A DNA stretch of 64,000 bases from Parabacteroides johnsonii DSM 18315. GTDB taxonomy: Bacteria > Bacteroidota > Bacteroidia > Bacteroidales > Tannerellaceae. The stretch's first letter is position 1, and every line of letters begins with the position of its first letter. Shown here in pieces: positions 1 to 9,341 of this stretch. The notes beneath the pieces are model-generated. The model saw only the letters and a list, made by a program, of their open reading frames with translations. It made no database searches and was not told where the DNA came from. The translations under genes were made by a program, and so were the position numbers. The stretch is taken from positions 3,534,001-3,598,000 of the forward strand of contig NZ_CP102285.1 of assembly GCF_025151045.1 (NCBI RefSeq), given 5' to 3'.

Positions 1-327
1 GCTTCTCCCCGGAAAGAAAAGACCATAGGTGAAAACGCCCTGAACATTCTGCTGATAAACACGGTCGTTCCGATGCTTTTTGCCTACGGCCTACATAACA
101 AACAACCTGAATATTGTGAACGTGCCGCCCGCCTTTTAGAAAGTATTCCCCCGGAAAAGAACACCATCGTCTCCACCTTCTGCAACGCCGGTATCGCCGT
201 CCGCCATGCAGGTGACAGCCAGGCTTTGATCCAATTAAAACGTGAATATTGTGAAAAGAAGAAATGTTTGTATTGCAGGATCGGGTTCAGGATGTTGAAA
301 ACGACAATCGGACAAAAGCCCATTTAA
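1..327 (+). CDS. DUF2851 family protein, C-terminal part
   Basis: The reading frame is open from the first base and ends in TAA at 325-327, so the gene starts outside the window; the ATG at 73 is internal. The visible 108 residues (ENALNILLINTVVPMLFAYG, then a Cys-rich end CEKKKCLYCRIGFRML) resemble the C-terminus of the DUF2851 proteins common in Bacteroidales. Their function is unknown. The conserved C-x4-C-x2-C pattern near the end could bind a metal, which is inference. It is followed by a separate promoter for the next gene. Family assignment is from recognition of the C-terminal pattern only. Confidence 0.7.
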   Translation, partial: ASPRKEKTIGENALNILLINTVVPMLFAYGLHNKQPEYCERAARLLESIPPEKNTIVSTFCNAGIAVRHAGDSQALIQLKREYCEKKKCLYCRIGFRMLKTTIGQKPI

Positions 328-382
328 ATGCAAAGATTGATTAATGGCAGGATATCCTACTAATTTTCACCGGATTTTTCCC

Positions 383-390
383 TATTTTTG
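383..390 (+). promoter_or_regulatory. Bacteroidales -7 promoter box upstream of the Ig-like lipoprotein gene
   Basis: TATTTTTG fits the Bacteroidales -7 consensus TAnnTTTG and lies 35 bp before the ATG at 426. A convincing -33 TTTG is not visible. It would drive the 426-2342 and 2281-3168 genes together. Confidence 0.5.
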
Positions 391-425
391 CGCGTGTTTG
401 TCAAATGTATTTGAAATAGACATAA

Positions 426-2342
426 ATGGATAATAAATATATATGTAATTCATTCCGCCTGTTGTATGGAATGCTGTTGTTGACTGTCATCTATTCGTGC
501 GCCAATATCGGCAGTCCGAACGGAGGACCCTATGATGAGACGCCTCCCAAATTCGTAAGCAGTACACCGATCCCGAACCAAATTAATTATACAGGCAAAA
601 AGATCGAAATCCTCTTTGACGAGTTGATCCAGATCGAGAAACCTTCGGAGAACGTGATTATCACTCCGCCTCAAATGGAGCTACCGGTTATCCGCTCTGC
701 CGGGAAGAAGGCGGTAATCGAACTGAAAGACACGTTGAAACCCAACACAACCTATACGATCGACTTCACCAATTCCATCTCCGACAATAATGAGAAAAAC
801 GTGTTCGAGAATTTCTCTTTTGCTTTTTCAACCGGAGACATAATCGACACACTCGAAGTTTCAGGAGTCTTGCTGAATGCCGAGAACCTCGAACCAATGC
901 CAGGCATTACGATCGGTCTGCACAACAACCTGGAAGATTCCGCATTCGTGAAACTTCCGTTCGTCCGTACTTCCCGAACAAATGACAAAGGGCAGTTCAC
1001 GATCCGTAATATCGCTCCCGGAACCTATCATATTTTCGCTTTGAACGATGTGAACCGCGACTATAAATTCGACCAGCCGGGCGAGGATATCGCTTTCTTG
1101 GATTCTGTCATCGTCCCTTCCTTCGAACTGACGACCCGGCAGGATACGACCTGGAAAGACAGCCTAACGATCGATACGATCCGGACGATCGGTTATACCC
1201 GGTTCTTCCCGGACAACATCGAGCTCCGCCTGTTCAAGGAAAAGTTCGAACGCCAGTATATGGTGAAGCCTGAACGCCCGGACGAAAAATACTTTACGCT
1301 GCGTTTCAACACGAAGCTGGACACCGTCCCGGTACCTCTCCCCATCAATTTTATTCCGGAAGACAGTTCTTGGTATTTTGTGCAGCAGACAGAAGGCGGT
1401 ACAGCCGTCAACTACTGGCTTGTCGATTCGACCGTCTGGAAACAGGACACCCTGCAGGTCCAGGTCTCCTATCCGAAAAGTGACTCCCTGAATATCCTGC
1501 GTCCGCAAACCGACACGGTCCAGCTGGTATTACGTCGCCGTCCGGCAGAAAAGAAAAAGAAAAAAAAGAAAGACGAACCCGATCCGATCGTATTCTTAGG
1601 CATGCAGGTAGACGCTCCCGGTTCGATGGACCTGTTCGATACGATATCCGTAACCTTCAACGAACCGGTATTGGATATCAACAAAGATATGTTCTTCCTC
1701 GACCAGAAGATCGATACCATTTGGAATACGGTCGATTTCGACTTCTTCCCCGATTCGACTAACAGCCTGAACTATTTTATCAGACGTCCGTGGAAGTATG
1801 GGGAAGAATACCGTATCGAAGTAGATTCCGCCGCCATTCACAGCCTTTACGGAAAGTGGAACGATTTCTTTACCGGCGAGTTCAAGATCAAGAAGGAAGA
1901 CGAATACGGTCACCTCTATCTCAATATCAACGGTGTGGACACGACTGCTTTCGTCGAGTTGCTCAGCACTGGAGACGCCCCTGTCCGCAAAGCGAAAGTA
2001 AAAGACGGCGGAGTACTCTTCATGGACTTGAAGCCTGATAAGTATTATGCCCGTATCGTGATCGACACGAATGACAACGGAGTGTGGGACACTGGTAATT
2101 ATGCCGAAAAGCGACAGCCCGAAGAGGTTTATTATTCTCCCAAAATGTACGAGATCATGCAGAACTGGCAGGTCGAAGAGACATGGAATGTCAACTCCAC
2201 CCCGCTGGCTAAGCAAAAGCCTCTTGAGATAACGAAGAATAAGCCGAAGGAAGCAACCAAGAAGAAAAGAAACTACAAGGATGAAAGTCAACAATCATCG
2301 TCAAGGAATAATAGCAGCGGTAACATGGGAATGCCGTTCTAA
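426..2342 (+). CDS. Ig-like (Big_5 type) domain lipoprotein
   Basis: A 638-residue exported protein. The N-terminus has a hydrophobic stretch ending in a lipobox-like IYSC (Cys about residue 25), followed by Gly/Asn/Pro-rich sequence, so it is probably an outer-membrane or periplasmic lipoprotein. Residues about 38-140 (ETPPKFVSSTPIPNQ, then FDELIQI) fit the bacterial Ig-like Big_5 fold seen in many Bacteroidales lipoproteins. A carboxypeptidase-regulatory-like stretch follows at about 145-215, and a second Ig-like segment lies near 400-490 after a lysine run (seven Lys). The C-terminus is Lys/Ser/Asn-rich and probably disordered. No enzymatic motif is seen. The next gene begins inside its last 62 bases, implying translational coupling. 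Confidence 0.65.
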   Translation: MDNKYICNSFRLLYGMLLLTVIYSCANIGSPNGGPYDETPPKFVSSTPIPNQINYTGKKIEILFDELIQIEKPSENVIITPPQMELPVIRSAGKKAVIELKDTLKPNTTYTIDFTNSISDNNEKNVFENFSFAFSTGDIIDTLEVSGVLLNAENLEPMPGITIGLHNNLEDSAFVKLPFVRTSRTNDKGQFTIRNIAPGTYHIFALNDVNRDYKFDQPGEDIAFLDSVIVPSFELTTRQDTTWKDSLTIDTIRTIGYTRFFPDNIELRLFKEKFERQYMVKPERPDEKYFTLRFNTKLDTVPVPLPINFIPEDSSWYFVQQTEGGTAVNYWLVDSTVWKQDTLQVQVSYPKSDSLNILRPQTDTVQLVLRRRPAEKKKKKKKDEPDPIVFLGMQVDAPGSMDLFDTISVTFNEPVLDINKDMFFLDQKIDTIWNTVDFDFFPDSTNSLNYFIRRPWKYGEEYRIEVDSAAIHSLYGKWNDFFTGEFKIKKEDEYGHLYLNINGVDTTAFVELLSTGDAPVRKAKVKDGGVLFMDLKPDKYYARIVIDTNDNGVWDTGNYAEKRQPEEVYYSPKMYEIMQNWQVEETWNVNSTPLAKQKPLEITKNKPKEATKKKRNYKDESQQSSSRNNSSGNMGMPF

Positions 2343-3168
2343 AACCGTCCGTATATGGCTGGTATTTTTATTGTTGCTATCGGCCGTATGTGCGATGGCA
2401 CAGGAAATTCCGGTCCGGCACAGATTCAACTCCGGCGAGGAAGTGCAATATGAATTGTACTTCAAATGGGGCCTTTTAATGCCCCGTGCAGGCCACGCCA
2501 CCCTTTCCATCCGTGATGCGGAATATGAGGGCGAGCCATCCTGCCATTACCGGCTTATCTTCCGCACCTCCGGCATTATCGAGAAAGTCTATAAGATGCG
2601 GGATACGATCGATTGTCATTTCACCCCCGACATGCTACTTCTACGAAGTGAGAAGCGGGTAAACGAAAACGACTATTATCTGATAGACGACATCCGCTTC
2701 TCCTATGACCAAAAGAAGATACTCGCTCATTCTCATCGTTATACGCCCACTCGTACGAAAATCGACACGACGCTCGTGACGGAAGAGCCTTATATGTTCG
2801 ACATGCTGGGAGCAACGATGTATCTGCGCTCCCTGGACTGGAACAAGATGAAGAGTGGCGAGAGCTTTCCTTTCCAAGTGGCGATAGGGCGTGAACGCAT
2901 CAACATCAGTTTCCGCTACACCGGACAACAGATCGTAGAACGGAACGAGACACTGAAATACAGAACCCGACATTTCTATATCGACATCTACGACGATGCC
3001 TTTACCCAAAGTAAGGAGGCGGCCGAAATCTGGATCGGCGACGACGAGAACCATATCCCGATCAAGATACGTGCCAAGCTGAAGATAGGCGCGGCCGAAG
3101 TTTATTACAAATCTTCCAAAGGGCTGCGCTATCCACTCACTTCGCGGGTAGAGATCAGGAGACGGTAA
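2281..3168 (+). CDS. DUF3108 family exported protein
   Basis: A 295-residue protein with the DUF3108 pattern: FNSGEEVQYELYFKWGLL near the start of the mature part, then a beta-rich domain through SSKGLRYPLTSRVEIRRR. DUF3108 proteins are periplasmic or outer-membrane beta-barrel-like proteins of unknown role. A hydrophobic signal sequence (IWLVFLLLLSAVCAMAQ) is present at residues about 25-41, so the 24 residues before it are an unusual extension. No in-frame ATG lies between 2281 and the signal sequence, which supports the ATG at 2281 and an overlap of 62 bases with the upstream lipoprotein gene. An unrecognised alternative start codon nearer the signal peptide cannot be excluded. Confidence 0.7.
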   Translation: MKVNNHRQGIIAAVTWECRSKTVRIWLVFLLLLSAVCAMAQEIPVRHRFNSGEEVQYELYFKWGLLMPRAGHATLSIRDAEYEGEPSCHYRLIFRTSGIIEKVYKMRDTIDCHFTPDMLLLRSEKRVNENDYYLIDDIRFSYDQKKILAHSHRYTPTRTKIDTTLVTEEPYMFDMLGATMYLRSLDWNKMKSGESFPFQVAIGRERINISFRYTGQQIVERNETLKYRTRHFYIDIYDDAFTQSKEAAEIWIGDDENHIPIKIRAKLKIGAAEVYYKSSKGLRYPLTSRVEIRRR

Positions 3169-3287
3169 GTTTGAACCTGTTTTTTTATGCTACGTCCTTC
3201 GCAGAGGAAAGACGATAAGTTCCGGAAATTCCCAAATAACCCAGTTTTCTATTCCGACTACTTGTAAACATTTATGAAAGAATAATA

Positions 3288-3295
3288 TATCTTTG
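3288..3295 (+). promoter_or_regulatory. -7 promoter box of the fucosidase-sulfatase operon
   Basis: TATCTTTG matches TAnnTTTG and is 43 bp before the fucosidase ATG. The 170-bp gap 3169-3338 otherwise holds no gene and no clear terminator. Confidence 0.5.
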
Positions 3296-3338
3296 CATCC
3301 AGACACTTTTTCTCTATAATCTTAAAATACCATGTATT

Positions 3339-5873
3339 ATGCTTATTATCACTTATTTGACCTTATTATTGTTGCTGATGGCGTGTGAGGAAACGCCACA
3401 AAAAAAACCGCTTGTTCTCTGGTACGACAGCCCAGCCCGGAATTGGGACGAGGCTCTTCCCATCGGTAACGGACGAAGTGGAGCAATGATTTTCGGGAGA
3501 ACCGACAACGAACAACTCCAATTAAACGAAAACACATTATACAGCGGAGAGCCTTCGGTCGTTTTCAAAGACGTAAAAATAACACCGGAAATGTTCGACA
3601 AAGTGGTCGGGCTGATGAAAGCAGGAAAATATACAGAAGCCTCCGATCTGGTCTGCAAGAACTGGCTCGGACGCTTGCACCAGTATTATCAACCGTTCGG
3701 CGACTTGCATATCCAAAACAACAAACAAGGAGAGGCCAATCGGTATAAACGGACACTGAATATCTCAGACGCCGTTGCCACAACCGTCTACGAACAGGGC
3801 GGAACACATTACGAACGGGAAGTGTTTGCTTCCCATCCGGATAACGTGATCGTCATGCGACTGAAAAGTAATACGCCGGACGGTATCGACATCTCGCTCA
3901 ATTTCACTTCTCCCCACCCGACAGCCCTGCAAAAAGGGAGGGACGACCGCCTGATCCTTCACGGGCAAGCTCCCGGCTATGTGGAACGGCGTACATTCGA
4001 GCAAATCGAACAATGGGGCGACCCATACAAACACCCTGAGCTCTACGATGCAAACGGTAAACGCAAATTTAACAAACGGATGCTTTACGGTGAGGAGATC
4101 GATGGGAAAGGGATGTTCTTCGAAGCACAATTGAAACCTGTTTTCCCAAAAGACGGGAAATGTGATATTACTGACTCCGGCATCCATGTCTACGACACGG
4201 ATGAAGTCTATTTTGTGCTCAGCATGGCAACCAGTTTCAATGGTTTCGACAAAAGCCCGAGCCGAGAAGGCATAGATCCTTCAGCCAAAGCAGCCGGCAT
4301 CTTGGACAAAGCGCTCTCTTATAACTATCGGACACTGAAACAACGTCATACAGAGGATTATCGTTCTCTGTTCAACCGCGTCGATTTCAAACTGGCATCT
4401 TCTCCCGAACAAAAGGCGATGCCGACCGACAAACGAATCGAGCAATTCGCCCAGACAGCCGATCCTGAACTGGCAGCCCTTCTTTTCCAGTTCGGCCGTT
4501 ACCTGATGATCAGCGGATCGCGTCCGGGTGGGCAGCCTCTGAACTTGCAAGGGATGTGGAATAAAGACACGATCCCGGCCTGGAACTGTGGTTACACGAT
4601 TAACATCAACACGGAAATGAATTATTGGCCTGCCGAACTGACGAACCTGTCCGAATGCCAACAGCCCCTCTTCCGGATGATCCGTGAACTCGCGGTATCG
4701 GGAGCCGAGACAGCTCGAAACATGTACAACCGTCGTGGCTGGGTTGCCCATCATAACACCTCTATCTGGCGAGAATCGCTACCAAACGACAATGTGCCGA
4801 CGGCCTCTTTCTGGCCGATGGTGCAAGGCTGGCTATGCAGTCATCTATGGGAACACTACCAATTCACGCAAGACGAAACATTCCTCAAAAATGAAGCTTA
4901 TCCCCTGATGAAAGGAGCAGCCGAGTTTTTTGCCGACTGGCTGATCGAGGATGAAAATGGATACCTGGTGACTCCGGTAGGTGTCTCCCCAGAAAATCGC
5001 TTCATCACGGAAGATGGACAAACGGCAGCTATGAGCATGGGGCCTACGATGGACATGGCAATCATCCGCGAAACCTTTACCCGCACGATCGAGGCCTCGG
5101 AAATGTTCAATCTGGATGAATCGTTGCGGAATGAGCTGAAAAACAAACTGGCACGTCTGCAACCCTATCAAATCGGAGAACGTGGGCAACTACAGGAGTG
5201 GATATATGATTTCAAGGAAGCGGAACCTCAACACCGCCATTTCTCCCACCTGTACGGCTTCCATCCGAGTGACCAGATCACACCGGACAAAACACCGGAA
5301 TTGTTTAATGCGGTTCGCAAAACGCTCGAACTACGGGGAGACCTGGCTTCCGGCTGGTCAATGGGCTGGAAAATAAACTGCTGGGCACGCCTGCTGGACG
5401 GCAATCATGCCTACAAGATCATTGCCAACCTGTTCAATCCTGTCGGATTCGGAAACAGTGCGCATAAAGGTGGAGGACTCTTCCGGAATTTATTGTGCGC
5501 ACACCCTCCTTTCCAGATCGACGGCAACTTCGGCTATACGGCAGGTGTCGTTGAAATGCTGCTGCAAAGCCACACCGGATACATTCATCTGTTGCCTGCC
5601 TTGCCCGATGTATGGAAGGAAGGTTCTGTTTCCGGTCTGAAAGCACGGGGTAACTTCGAGATCGCCATGAACTGGCAGGATGGGATATTGACAGAGGTCA
5701 AGATCCGTTCATTGTCTGGGAAGAGCTGCACGCTTCGTACCGGACAGCCTTTCACCGTTAAATCGAACGATAAAACCATAGCTACATCTAAACCGATCCA
5801 GTCAAACGGTAAAGAATATTTCCAAGTGACATTCAACACACAAAAAGGCGGAACTTACCTAATCACACAATAA
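3339..5873 (+). CDS. GH95 alpha-L-fucosidase (lipoprotein)
   Basis: An 844-residue glycoside hydrolase of family GH95, which hydrolyses terminal alpha-1,2-fucose (a few members act on alpha-L-galactose) by inversion. A signal peptide ends in the lipobox LLMAC (Cys16), so the enzyme is a surface or periplasmic lipoprotein. The N-terminal beta domain starts with WDEALPIGNGRSGAMIFG. In the (alpha/alpha)6 catalytic domain, NIN at 422-424 corresponds to the Asn pair that assists the base, Glu552 in SPEN fits the general acid, and Asp728 in QIDGNFG fits the remaining catalytic carboxylate. The sulfatase gene follows after 10 bp, so the pair probably removes fucose and sulfate caps from one glycan such as mucin O-glycans; that substrate is inference. 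Confidence 0.9.
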   Translation: MLIITYLTLLLLLMACEETPQKKPLVLWYDSPARNWDEALPIGNGRSGAMIFGRTDNEQLQLNENTLYSGEPSVVFKDVKITPEMFDKVVGLMKAGKYTEASDLVCKNWLGRLHQYYQPFGDLHIQNNKQGEANRYKRTLNISDAVATTVYEQGGTHYEREVFASHPDNVIVMRLKSNTPDGIDISLNFTSPHPTALQKGRDDRLILHGQAPGYVERRTFEQIEQWGDPYKHPELYDANGKRKFNKRMLYGEEIDGKGMFFEAQLKPVFPKDGKCDITDSGIHVYDTDEVYFVLSMATSFNGFDKSPSREGIDPSAKAAGILDKALSYNYRTLKQRHTEDYRSLFNRVDFKLASSPEQKAMPTDKRIEQFAQTADPELAALLFQFGRYLMISGSRPGGQPLNLQGMWNKDTIPAWNCGYTININTEMNYWPAELTNLSECQQPLFRMIRELAVSGAETARNMYNRRGWVAHHNTSIWRESLPNDNVPTASFWPMVQGWLCSHLWEHYQFTQDETFLKNEAYPLMKGAAEFFADWLIEDENGYLVTPVGVSPENRFITEDGQTAAMSMGPTMDMAIIRETFTRTIEASEMFNLDESLRNELKNKLARLQPYQIGERGQLQEWIYDFKEAEPQHRHFSHLYGFHPSDQITPDKTPELFNAVRKTLELRGDLASGWSMGWKINCWARLLDGNHAYKIIANLFNPVGFGNSAHKGGGLFRNLLCAHPPFQIDGNFGYTAGVVEMLLQSHTGYIHLLPALPDVWKEGSVSGLKARGNFEIAMNWQDGILTEVKIRSLSGKSCTLRTGQPFTVKSNDKTIATSKPIQSNGKEYFQVTFNTQKGGTYLITQ

Positions 5874-5883
5874 ACACAAAGAA

Positions 5884-7326
5884 ATGAAACAAGCATTACC
5901 ATTGATCGGAATTTCTCTTTTATCTGTTGCCAGTTCACTGGCAGCAGATAAAACGCCCAATATTATTCTAATCCTAGCCGACGATATGCGGGCTTCAGGA
6001 ATGAACTTTTTAGGAAAAGAACAAGTTCAAACGCCCAATTTGGACAAGTTGGCAGGAGAAAGTACCGTATTTACCAACGCTCATATCATGGGTGGCACAT
6101 CCGGAGCCGTCAGTATGCCAAGCCGAGCCATGCTGATGACCGGAAAGTATCTGTATAACCTCGAAAAACAGGGAGCAACAATCCCGGATTCACACACGAT
6201 GATAGGTGAAACCCTCCAGGAAGCTGGTTACAACACTTTCCATACCGGTAAATGGCACAGTAGCTATGAAGCCCTAAACCGTTGTTTCAAAGACGGGAAA
6301 GCAATCTTTTTCGGAGGTATGTGGGACCATTGGAACGTTCCCCTATACGATTACCACTCAGATATGAATTACGGAAAACGCCGCCCAGTCATCCGTAACC
6401 AAGCAAAATCGAACAAGGTCGAATATGAGAAAGGAGAATACATGTATTCGGGAAAGCATTCAGTAGACATTTTCACCCATGAAGCCATCGAATATATTCA
6501 ACAGCAAAAAGATAAAAATCAACCGTTCTTCCTATCGGTTGCCTATATGTCTCCTCATGACCCTCGGAGCATGCCGGATGAATACATGCAACGTTACGAT
6601 CAGGGCCAAATACAACTTCCACCCAACTTTATGGAAAAGCACCCATTCGATAACGGAGAATTAGAAATACGTGATGAGGTATTGGCAGCTATTCCCCGCC
6701 GTCCAGATGAGATCAAAAGGCATATTAGGGAATATTATGCCATGATCTCCCATGTGGACAAACGTGTAGGCGACATTATCCAAACTCTGAAAGATAACGA
6801 CTTATATGAAAACACAATCATCGTATTTGCAGGAGACAACGGGTTAGCAGTCGGACAACATGGTTTGATGGGGAAACAGAACGTTTACGAACATAGCATC
6901 GGCGTCCCTTTGATGATCAAAGCAGCCGCACAACACATCGGTAAAAAAACAGCAGACCTATGCTATTTGATAGACGTTTTCCCGACCCTTTGCGACATGC
7001 TCCAACTACCTGTGCCCCGATCGGTAGACGGTGTCAGCCTGCTTTCTTCTATAAAAGGGGGAAGGCCTATTCGCGACCATCTCTATTACTGCTACATGGA
7101 TAATCAACGCAGCATTTCCGACGGGATCTGGAAACTAATCGAATATCATGTAAATGGAGAACGTACGACCCAGTTATTCAAATTGAAAGACGATCCCTGG
7201 GAAATGAACAACCTTAGCGGACAAAAAAAATACAGAAAAATAATCCAGCGTCTCCGTGAAAAAATGATCGAAGATCAAAGAAAGACAAATGATACGTCTA
7301 TTTTCTGGAATAATTTCAGTTATTAA
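5884..7326 (+). CDS. Serine-type sulfatase (S1 family, exported)
   Basis: A 480-residue arylsulfatase-superfamily enzyme with a cleavable signal peptide (residues 1-21, ending SLAA). The active-site signature is S-M-P-S-R at 77-81, so Ser77 rather than Cys would be converted to formylglycine, requiring an anaerobic sulfatase-maturating radical-SAM enzyme encoded elsewhere. Other S1 landmarks are Asp33-Asp34 and Asp318-Asn319 (metal binding), Lys123 in TGKWH and His225 in SPHD. Serine-type sulfatases are usual in gut Bacteroidales. It lies 10 bp after the GH95 gene and is followed by a new promoter. The sulfated sugar it acts on cannot be read from the sequence. Confidence 0.92.
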   Translation: MKQALPLIGISLLSVASSLAADKTPNIILILADDMRASGMNFLGKEQVQTPNLDKLAGESTVFTNAHIMGGTSGAVSMPSRAMLMTGKYLYNLEKQGATIPDSHTMIGETLQEAGYNTFHTGKWHSSYEALNRCFKDGKAIFFGGMWDHWNVPLYDYHSDMNYGKRRPVIRNQAKSNKVEYEKGEYMYSGKHSVDIFTHEAIEYIQQQKDKNQPFFLSVAYMSPHDPRSMPDEYMQRYDQGQIQLPPNFMEKHPFDNGELEIRDEVLAAIPRRPDEIKRHIREYYAMISHVDKRVGDIIQTLKDNDLYENTIIVFAGDNGLAVGQHGLMGKQNVYEHSIGVPLMIKAAAQHIGKKTADLCYLIDVFPTLCDMLQLPVPRSVDGVSLLSSIKGGRPIRDHLYYCYMDNQRSISDGIWKLIEYHVNGERTTQLFKLKDDPWEMNNLSGQKKYRKIIQRLREKMIEDQRKTNDTSIFWNNFSY

Positions 7327-7349
7327 TTATGTTTTCGCGCACACACCAT

Positions 7350-7378
7350 GTTTATTTAAAAATAAACTCCTATTTTTG
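7350..7378 (+). promoter_or_regulatory. kdgK promoter with palindromic operator candidate
   Basis: A perfect 8-bp inverted repeat, GTTTATTT-AA-AAATAAAC (7350-7367), lies directly before the -7 box TATTTTTG (7371-7378). Its position between the -33 and -7 regions would suit a repressor site controlling the uronate genes. It could also be the weak terminator of the sulfatase gene. Confidence 0.4.
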
Positions 7379-7406
7379 TGGCCTGAACACATTATAAACC
7401 ATTGAT

Positions 7407-8450
7407 ATGGATAAAAAAGTAATAACCTTTGGAGAAATCATGCTTAGGCTGGCCACACCAGACTATCTCCGTTTTTGTCAGAGTGATAAATTGAATGCTA
7501 CCTTTGGTGGCGGTGAAGCAAACGTTGCTGTATCACTGGCTAACTATGGTATTGCGACCGAGTTTGTAACCCGTTTGCCTAAAAACGACATTGCGCGTGC
7601 TTGCGTAATGGACCTGCGTAAGTATGGTGTTGGGACTTCTCACATCGTTTACGGCGGTGACCGCTTGGGTATCTATTTCCTGGAAACAGGTGCTGTAGCC
7701 CGCGCCAGCAAAGTCGTCTATGACCGCGCTCATTCGGCTATTTCTGAAATCCAGCCGGGAATGGTAAACTGGGAAGAAGTATTCAAGGATGCATCCTGGT
7801 TCCACTGGACAGGTATTACACCAGCTATTTCACAAGGTGCGGCAGATGCTTGCCTTGAAGCTATACAAGTAGCAAACCGTATGGGCATCCCCGTATCATG
7901 CGACCTTAATTATCGCAAGAACCTGTGGAAATATGGCAAAACCGCCTCTGAAGTGATGCCGGAATTGGTTGCCGGTTGTGATGTAATTTTAGGAAACGAA
8001 GAGGATGCAGAAAAGGTATTCGGCATCAAACCGGAAGGCTTTGACGTGACAGCAACAAACGGCGAGGTGAATGCAGCCGAGTTCGAATCCGTATGTACAC
8101 AGCTGATGGCCAAATTCCCGCGTGCAAAGAAAGTGATCATCACATTGCGCGGCGCTATCAATGCCAACCACAATACATGGGGCGGTGTTCTTTATGCCGA
8201 CGGCAAACTGTACCAGTCTCGTCGTTATGACATTACACATATCGTTGACCGTGTAGGCGGCGGTGACTCTTTCATGGGTGGTTTGATCTATGGTCTGCTG
8301 ACTTATACGACAGACGACCAGAAAGCACTCGATTTCGCTGTTGCAGCTTCTTGCCTGAAACATACTATCTACGGCGACTTCAATCAGGTGACTGTCGATG
8401 AAGTTGAAAAACTGATGGGTGGAGATGCTTCGGGACGAGTGTCAAGGTAA
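7407..8450 (+). CDS. kdgK: 2-dehydro-3-deoxygluconate (KDG) kinase
   Basis: A 347-residue cytoplasmic PfkB-family sugar kinase that phosphorylates KDG to KDPG. The N-terminal substrate-side motif FGGGEANVAVSLANYG (33-48) and the C-terminal signature VGGGDSFMGG with catalytic Asp287 are intact. The Bacteroidetes KDG-kinase pattern (ITFGEIMLRLATP at the start; CDLNYRKNLW at 165-174) supports KDG over fructose or ribose. It is followed after 44 bp by the KDPG aldolase gene and then by uronate isomerase, which fixes the pathway: uronates to KDG, KDPG, then pyruvate and glyceraldehyde 3-phosphate. Confidence 0.9.
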   Translation: MDKKVITFGEIMLRLATPDYLRFCQSDKLNATFGGGEANVAVSLANYGIATEFVTRLPKNDIARACVMDLRKYGVGTSHIVYGGDRLGIYFLETGAVARASKVVYDRAHSAISEIQPGMVNWEEVFKDASWFHWTGITPAISQGAADACLEAIQVANRMGIPVSCDLNYRKNLWKYGKTASEVMPELVAGCDVILGNEEDAEKVFGIKPEGFDVTATNGEVNAAEFESVCTQLMAKFPRAKKVIITLRGAINANHNTWGGVLYADGKLYQSRRYDITHIVDRVGGGDSFMGGLIYGLLTYTTDDQKALDFAVAASCLKHTIYGDFNQVTVDEVEKLMGGDASGRVSR

Positions 8451-8494
8451 TTGACAATTAATTCTTCATTCTTTAATCCTTTAATTTATTAATT

Positions 8495-9163
8495 ATGGCT
8501 CGATTCAATAAAATGCAGGTACTCGACGCGATCGTCAGCACAGGAATGGTACCTGTTTACTATAATAAGGATGTAGAAATCGCAAAGCAGGTTGTCAAAG
8601 CCTGCTATGAAGGCGGTGTCCGTGCATTCGAATTCACCAATCGCGGTGACTTCGCCCACGAAGTATTTGCCGAACTGATCAAGTTCGCTGCAAAAGAATG
8701 CCCCGATCTGGTATTAGGTGTCGGCTCTATCGTAGATGCCGGAACAGCTTCCCTGTACTTGCAATTGGGGGCCAACTTCATCGTCGGTCCGTTGTTCAAT
8801 CCGGAAATTGCAAAGGTGTGCAACCGTCGCTTAGTCCCGTATACACCAGGATGCGGTTCCGTTTCGGAAATCGGTTTCGCCCAAGAAGTTGGTTGTGACT
8901 TATGCAAGATTTTCCCCGCCGGAAACGTAGGCGGACCATCGTTCGTAAAGAACATTAAAGCTCCTATGCCTTGGTCCATGATCATGGCTACAGGTGCCGT
9001 AGAACCAACGGAAGAAAATCTGTCAGCCTGGTTTAAAGCTGGCGTGACTTGCGTAGGCATGGGTTCCAAGTTGTTCCCGAAAGAAATGATTGCAGCCGGC
9101 AATTGGGAGGCAATCTCCACACTTTGCCGCGACGCACTGGCAACTATTAAAAAATATCGGTAA
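8495..9163 (+). CDS. eda: KDPG / 4-hydroxy-2-oxoglutarate aldolase
   Basis: A 222-residue class I aldolase that splits KDPG into pyruvate and glyceraldehyde 3-phosphate. Glu46 in AFEFT and the Schiff-base Lys138 in [14 protein letters not shown] match the catalytic pair of the family, and the phosphate-binding GxGS-like loop ([10 protein letters not shown]) is near the C-terminus. Length is normal. It is the second gene of the uronate set, and a hairpin-forming repeat element separates it from uxaC. Confidence 0.92.
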   Translation: MARFNKMQVLDAIVSTGMVPVYYNKDVEIAKQVVKACYEGGVRAFEFTNRGDFAHEVFAELIKFAAKECPDLVLGVGSIVDAGTASLYLQLGANFIVGPLFNPEIAKVCNRRLVPYTPGCGSVSEIGFAQEVGCDLCKIFPAGNVGGPSFVKNIKAPMPWSMIMATGAVEPTEENLSAWFKAGVTCVGMGSKLFPKEMIAAGNWEAISTLCRDALATIKKYR

Positions 9164-9170
9164 ACGATGA

Positions 9171-9300
9171 GAGTGTGTCAAATATAGGTATTCATGGGAC
9201 GCAGACGAGCGCAGATATTATTAATTATCAACTAAATAAATCTGCATCAGTTTGCGTATTCTGACTCATCTGCGTCCGGTAATATCAATTTGACACCCTC
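9171..9300. repeat. Intergenic hairpin-forming repeat element, copy 1 (130 bp)
   Basis: The ends form a 13-bp terminal inverted repeat with one mismatch (GAGTGTGTCAAAT / ATTTGACACCCTC). Inside, GGACGCAGA pairs with TCTGCGTCC. The same element, 12 bp longer, occurs at 38601-38742, and the extra bases there lie within CGCAGA-type direct repeats. It has no coding capacity and fills the eda-uxaC gap. It resembles a MITE or REP-like element and may fold in the transcript to separate expression of the two genes. Confidence 0.75.
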
Positions 9301-9341
9301 TCACCTATCATCCATAAATCATAAATCTAAAATCATAAATC

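Noticed and set aside
1596-2294. 232-codon minus-strand open frame
   Set aside because: Antisense to the Ig-like lipoprotein, without promoter or family resemblance.
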